Program-made: the position numbers and the translations under genes
Shown here: piece after piece, positions 34,747 to 37,611 of the stretch
How positions within the stretch are numbered: the first letter of the stretch is position 1
How the letters are laid out: each line of letters opens with the position of its first letter
Notes under the pieces: model-generated
Databases searched by the model: none
What the model saw: only the letters and a program-made list of their open reading frames with translations
What the model was told of the DNA's origin: nothing
Source: an uncultured Prevotellaceae bacterium
Lineage (GTDB): Bacteria; Bacteroidota; Bacteroidia; Bacteroidales; Bacteroidaceae
DNA: 37,611 nt
Assembly (NCBI GenBank): GCA_902767775.1
Contig: CACXIP010000032.1
Coordinates: 1 to 37,611 of the forward strand
Direction: 5' to 3'

Positions 34747-35400
34747 TTATCCTAAGTTTTTCAATGCTTGTATGGTGGCGATGGGGTCGTCGGCCTTAAA
34801 CACGTAACTGCCGCTGACAAGCACATCGACCCCGGCTGCCACCAGTCGGGGTGCTGTCTCTGCCTGCACGCCGCCGTCTACCTCGATAAGCGCATGGCTG
34901 CCTGAGGTCTCGATGAGTGCGCGGAGGCGCTTCACCTTCGCAATGGTGTTCTCGATGAATTTCTGTCCGCCGAAACCTGGGTTGACGCTCATCAGCAGCA
35001 CCATGTCCACATCGCAGATGATGTCCTCGAGCATGGCGACAGGTGTGGAGGGGTTGAGTGTCACACCGGCCTTCATTCCTGCCTTGTGAATCTCGGTCAC
35101 CGTGCGGTGCAGATGGGTGCAGGCCTCGTAGTGGATGTTCATCATCATGGCGCCCAGACGGGCGGTGCGGGCGATGTATTCCTCTGGATGGACGGTCATG
35201 AAATGCACGTCGAGCGGTTTGCGGCAGATGCCTGCCACCGCCTCGAGCACGGGAAAGCCAAACGAGATGTTGGGAACAAACACACCGTCCATGATATCCA
35301 TATGAAGCCAGTCGGCCTCACTACGGTTGATCATGTCTATCTCGCCGCGAAGGTTGGTGAAATCGGCTGCCAGCAGCGAGGGAGAAACCATGGTTGACAT
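34747..35400 (-). CDS. rpe: Ribulose-phosphate 3-epimerase
   Basis: A 217-residue TIM-barrel enzyme that interconverts ribulose-5-phosphate and xylulose-5-phosphate in the pentose phosphate pathway. Family motifs are intact: 'VSPSLLAADF' at the start, 'WLHMDIMDGVFVPN', 'LDVHFMT', 'SVNPGFGGQ' and 'IEVDGGV'. The metal-binding and catalytic Asp/His residues lie in these. Two starts are possible: the ATG at 35400 or one three codons later, which gives the more usual 'MVSPSLL'. It lies 12 bases after a 41-codon gene on the same strand and is probably cotranscribed with it. Confidence 0.95.
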   Translation of the reverse strand: MSTMVSPSLLAADFTNLRGEIDMINRSEADWLHMDIMDGVFVPNISFGFPVLEAVAGICRKPLDVHFMTVHPEEYIARTARLGAMMMNIHYEACTHLHRTVTEIHKAGMKAGVTLNPSTPVAMLEDIICDVDMVLLMSVNPGFGGQKFIENTIAKVKRLRALIETSGSHALIEVDGGVQAETAPRLVAAGVDVLVSGSYVFKADDPIATIQALKNLG

Positions 35401-35412
35401 CTGATGGGGATT

Positions 35413-35538
35413 TTAATTGAGGCAATACACTCCGTGATGTCCGCTCATCTCTATCACACGATAGGTGCGGGCGAATTCTCTGATGAAGTTGAGGGTGCGG
35501 GGGGATGGCTCAGTTTCTTCGTGGGTAAAAATCTTCAT
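35413..35538 (-). CDS. Small protein of 41 residues upstream of rpe
   Basis: A short gene with ATG at 35538 and stop TAA. It reads 'MKIFTHEETEPSPRTLNFIR' then 'EFARTYRVIEMSGHHGVYCL' and Asn. The composition is that of a real protein: balanced charges, a helix-forming middle, and codon use like its neighbours. It ends 12 bases before the rpe ATG. I do not know its function; a small cytoplasmic accessory or regulatory protein is possible. No matching small ORF of this quality occurs in the other frames here. Confidence 0.6.
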   Translation of the reverse strand: MKIFTHEETEPSPRTLNFIREFARTYRVIEMSGHHGVYCLN

Positions 35539-35591
35539 AGGCAAATCTTTTGGGGTTATATCTAAACAACGTTGGAAACTAATGCTTTATT

Positions 35592-35650
35592 ATATTTTTG
35601 CCAAAATTTTATTTTTCATGTCAAGAAATCAAAAAAAAACACTAATTTTG
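35592..35650 (+). promoter_or_regulatory. Two candidate -7 boxes for trpF
   Basis: TATTTTTG (35592-35599) and TAATTTTG (35643-35650) both fit TAnnTTTG. Neither has a clear -33 box at the right distance. The second is closer to the ATG at 35715 (64 bp). Confidence 0.45.
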
Positions 35651-35714
35651 CACTTTCAATGTCAGAAGGCATTTTCATGCGGAACATGGATTGAACATAC
35701 AAAATAATACTATC

Positions 35715-36416
35715 ATGATAATAAAAGTTTGCGGCATTTGCACGCGCGAGAATATCCAGGAGTTGGAGAAAATAGATGTCGATTGGCTGGGATTGATATT
35801 CTGGCCCGAAAGTCCTCGGTATGTCAAACAGGTGGCAGCCCGCGGTGGTTTTTATCCCGACTATTATACTTTCGCAAAGAATGTCGATGAGTTGGGCGGC
35901 ATGCCCCAGGAGGCGAGGAAACAGCACCATCCGCTGCGCGTGGGTGTATTCGTCGATGATATGCCCCAGAACATCGTCACCCGTGTGTATAACTTCAACC
36001 TTGACCTGGTGCAGTTGCATGGCGAGGAGTCGCCCATCATGATCGACAACCTGCGCCGCACGCTGATGCCCGATATCCGTCCGGTGAAAATCATCAAGAC
36101 CATCTTTGTGGAGAAGGCCGACGACCTGAAGGTGTGCAGTGAATACGAGGACGTGGTCGATTATTTCCTCTTCCACACCAAGTCTGCAGCAAAAGGCGGC
36201 AGTGGTGAGGGATTCGACTGGAGCGTGATTCAGGCATACGATGGCAAGGTGCCTTTCCTGTTGAGTGGCGGCATCGGTCCCGATGACGTAGAGGCAGTAA
36301 GGAACTTCTCCCATCCTATGTTTGCCGGTATCGATGTGAACTCACGTTTCGAGATTGAGCCGGGCAAGAAGGACATGGACAAGGTAAAGGCTTTTGTGGA
36401 AGCCGTCAAGGCATAA
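35715..36416 (+). CDS. trpF: Phosphoribosylanthranilate isomerase
   Basis: A 233-residue TIM-barrel enzyme of tryptophan synthesis. Key motifs: 'IKVCGICTREN' at the N-terminus (catalytic Cys6), 'LVQLHGEES', 'LLSGGIGPDDV' (phosphate binding) and 'GIDVNSRFEIEPGKKD' (catalytic Asp). It is slightly longer than the usual ~200-210 residues. No other trp gene is in the window, so this copy is outside a trp operon here. The ATG at 35715 gives the standard start; a TTG 24 bases earlier would add eight unrelated residues. It is followed 10 bases later by a thioesterase gene. Confidence 0.93.
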   Translation: MIIKVCGICTRENIQELEKIDVDWLGLIFWPESPRYVKQVAARGGFYPDYYTFAKNVDELGGMPQEARKQHHPLRVGVFVDDMPQNIVTRVYNFNLDLVQLHGEESPIMIDNLRRTLMPDIRPVKIIKTIFVEKADDLKVCSEYEDVVDYFLFHTKSAAKGGSGEGFDWSVIQAYDGKVPFLLSGGIGPDDVEAVRNFSHPMFAGIDVNSRFEIEPGKKDMDKVKAFVEAVKA

Positions 36417-36426
36417 GGCCGGGACG

Positions 36427-36828
36427 ATGAAACTGATTGATTATCTCAATCGCAATGACCGCTTCGCTGCCGCTGCCGGGGTGCAGCTGGTGGAGATTGG
36501 TGAGGGATATGCCCGCGCTGTGATGACGGTCACCGAAAACCATGTCAATGGGGCGAACGTCTGTCAGGGTGGGGCCATCTTCACGTTGGCAGACCTGGCT
36601 TTCGCCGCCGCCGTCAACAGCGGAGGACTGATGACCGTAGGGACGTCAAACAGCATCACCTATCTGCATTCTGCCCATGTCGGTGACATCCTCACGGCTG
36701 AGGCACGTCAGGAGGACCATCACAAGATGCCTTTCTGCGAGACACGGGTGACCAATCAGGATGGTGTCCTCATCTGCGTCATGACGGGTTCTGCCTACCG
36801 CCGTCAACAACCGCTGTTTGAGGATTAA
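36427..36828 (+). CDS. Hotdog-fold thioesterase (PaaI family)
   Basis: A 133-residue single-domain hotdog protein. The central 'HVNGANVCQGGAIFTLADLA' carries the family GG and the likely catalytic Asp56, but the usual His before GG is Gln here. PaaI-type enzymes hydrolyse acyl-CoA thioesters; the acyl group cannot be inferred. It lies 10 bases after trpF and probably shares its transcript. The upstream open frame is the tail of trpF in another phase, so the ATG 'MKLIDYLNRND' was chosen. Confidence 0.88.
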   Translation: MKLIDYLNRNDRFAAAAGVQLVEIGEGYARAVMTVTENHVNGANVCQGGAIFTLADLAFAAAVNSGGLMTVGTSNSITYLHSAHVGDILTAEARQEDHHKMPFCETRVTNQDGVLICVMTGSAYRRQQPLFED

Positions 36829-36849
36829 GAATTAAGGATTAAGAATTAA
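36822..36849 (+). repeat. Tandem 14-bp repeat over the thioesterase stop codon
   Basis: GGATTAAGAATTAA occurs twice head to tail (36822-36835, 36836-36849); the first copy supplies the stop TAA. It resembles in style the short-period repeats elsewhere in the window. Confidence 0.8.
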
Positions 36850-36922
36850 AGATGAATAACTTCTTTAACTCCTTGACCACTTGAGAGTTGAACACAGCAT
36901 TTATTAAACTCCTAAAACAATT

Positions 36923-37294
36923 ATGGATTTCAGCAGGGATGAACTGATGGCAATAGCCAAGATTGCCAATGCGATGATAGCCGCCGACGGTAAGGTGGAA
37001 GACAATGAGATGGCCTCATGGACGTTGGAAATGGAGCGTTTCGGCATTGTGGAAGCGGATTTCCGTTCCTTGTATGAGCAGTCTGAGGAACTCCAGTTTG
37101 TCGATGCCCTCACCGTCATATCCAACTTTGATGAGGAGCGGAAACGCTATGTGGGTGCCTTTATCGGTACGCTGATGGCCATCGATGGTGACATCGATGA
37201 CGCCGAACTGAAACTGTGGCAGTTGGTCTCCACCTTCTGCAACCTCCCCACCATGAGTCTTGGTGAAGCCCTGACCTACATGGCGGGGTTGTAG
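36923..37294 (+). CDS. TerB-like protein
   Basis: A 123-residue all-helical protein resembling the tellurite-resistance TerB family: acidic metal-binding-type loops 'MIAADGKVEDNE' near the N-terminus and 'MAIDGDIDDAELKLW' in the C-terminal half. Such domains bind divalent metals and take part in membrane-linked stress systems, often as single-domain proteins whose role is unknown. It lies about 95 bases after the thioesterase and has no clear promoter. No other ter genes are present. Confidence 0.75.
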   Translation: MDFSRDELMAIAKIANAMIAADGKVEDNEMASWTLEMERFGIVEADFRSLYEQSEELQFVDALTVISNFDEERKRYVGAFIGTLMAIDGDIDDAELKLWQLVSTFCNLPTMSLGEALTYMAGL

Positions 37295-37309
37295 TACCTC
37301 TCCCCACTC

Positions 37310-37351
37310 CGGATTACAAATCCTGATATTCATGGCATTGGGATTACAAAT
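37310..37351 (+). repeat. 42-bp dispersed repeat, copy 2
   Basis: Matches the reverse complement of 22962-23003 at 37 of 42 positions. It lies 15 bases after the TerB-like stop. Confidence 0.8.
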
Positions 37352-37611
37352 CATGGGTGGTCGAAAGATTTGCAAGCCAAACAAATCGTTAAATAATCAT
37401 AATGAAAAAAACGACATGGTTCTACTCGCGTTATTTTATCATTCACGAATCCTGACGCTACCATCTGTTCAAGGCCGTCATTTTTCTTCGAGGACCTAAT
37501 TTGACGGTCTCTGACGGTTTGTTTCCCAGCAAGGACATATGGTTGTACAGCGAGCCCCCCCAAAACGCACATTAAGCTTACGTCCGATTCCGTAAGTTGG
37601 GATTTCCGTGT
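37352..37611. other. Right-edge stretch with no supported gene
   Basis: A 17-codon frame (37402-37455) opens with ATG AAA AAA but ends at once, and a 73-codon minus-strand frame (37351-37572) has no recognisable content. GACGGTCTCTGACGG near 37504 is a short direct repeat. A gene could start beyond the edge. Confidence 0.4.

Noticed and set aside
37351-37572. 73-codon minus-strand frame at the right edge
   Set aside because: No domain, no promoter and overlap with a dispersed repeat; left as unassigned.

Overview
The window looks like chromosomal DNA from a member of the Bacteroidales, most likely Prevotella or a close relative. Three things point there. Promoters follow the Bacteroidetes pattern (TTTG or TTG about 19-20 bp before TAnnTTTG). 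Several secreted proteins end in a 'YDLQGR ... KGIY ... GKKV' tail typical of type IX secretion cargo in Prevotella. The gene content also fits: serpins, GH2, GH31, M13 peptidase, and homoserine acyltransferase of the MetA fold. Starts rarely show a Shine-Dalgarno sequence and several genes use TTG. No rRNA, tRNA, CRISPR array or transposase was seen.

Layout. 1-2568: the 3' end of a serpin gene, then a secreted right-handed beta-helix protein. 2575-9644: tex (minus), then a plus-strand run of a small secreted protein, an ABC-F ATPase and an M13 metallopeptidase. 9651-13615: a period-8 repeat and hairpin, then metA, a U32 (RlhA-like) protein and a membrane lipoprotein with a zinc ribbon, with overlapping ends. 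13777-19954: a secretion and surface locus. It encodes a protein with two serpin domains in tandem, a legumain-like (C13) cysteine peptidase, a surface protein, and an unusual single polypeptide made of an ECF sigma factor, one membrane helix, a periplasmic linker and an outer-membrane beta-barrel. 19946-22677 (minus): a DEDDh exonuclease followed by a GH2 glycosidase. 22678-23904: a 1.2-kb gene-poor stretch with period-8 repeat arrays, dispersed repeats and a probable non-coding transcript containing a 117-nt run with no cytosine. 23905-26325: a GH31 glycosidase.

26465-34000 is the most unusual block: a membrane-anchored vWA-like protein, a three-helix membrane protein, a tubulin/FtsZ-superfamily protein, a 1136-residue protein with an Hsp70/actin-type ATPase core, and (after a repeat array) a membrane-anchored coiled-coil protein. 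I read it as a candidate membrane-associated system that pairs a tubulin-like with an actin-like nucleotide-binding protein. Its function cannot be read from the sequence. 34151-37294 returns to ordinary genes: an ECF sigma factor, rpe with a 41-codon small gene upstream (minus), trpF with a hotdog thioesterase, and a TerB-like protein. The last 260 bases hold no gene I can support.
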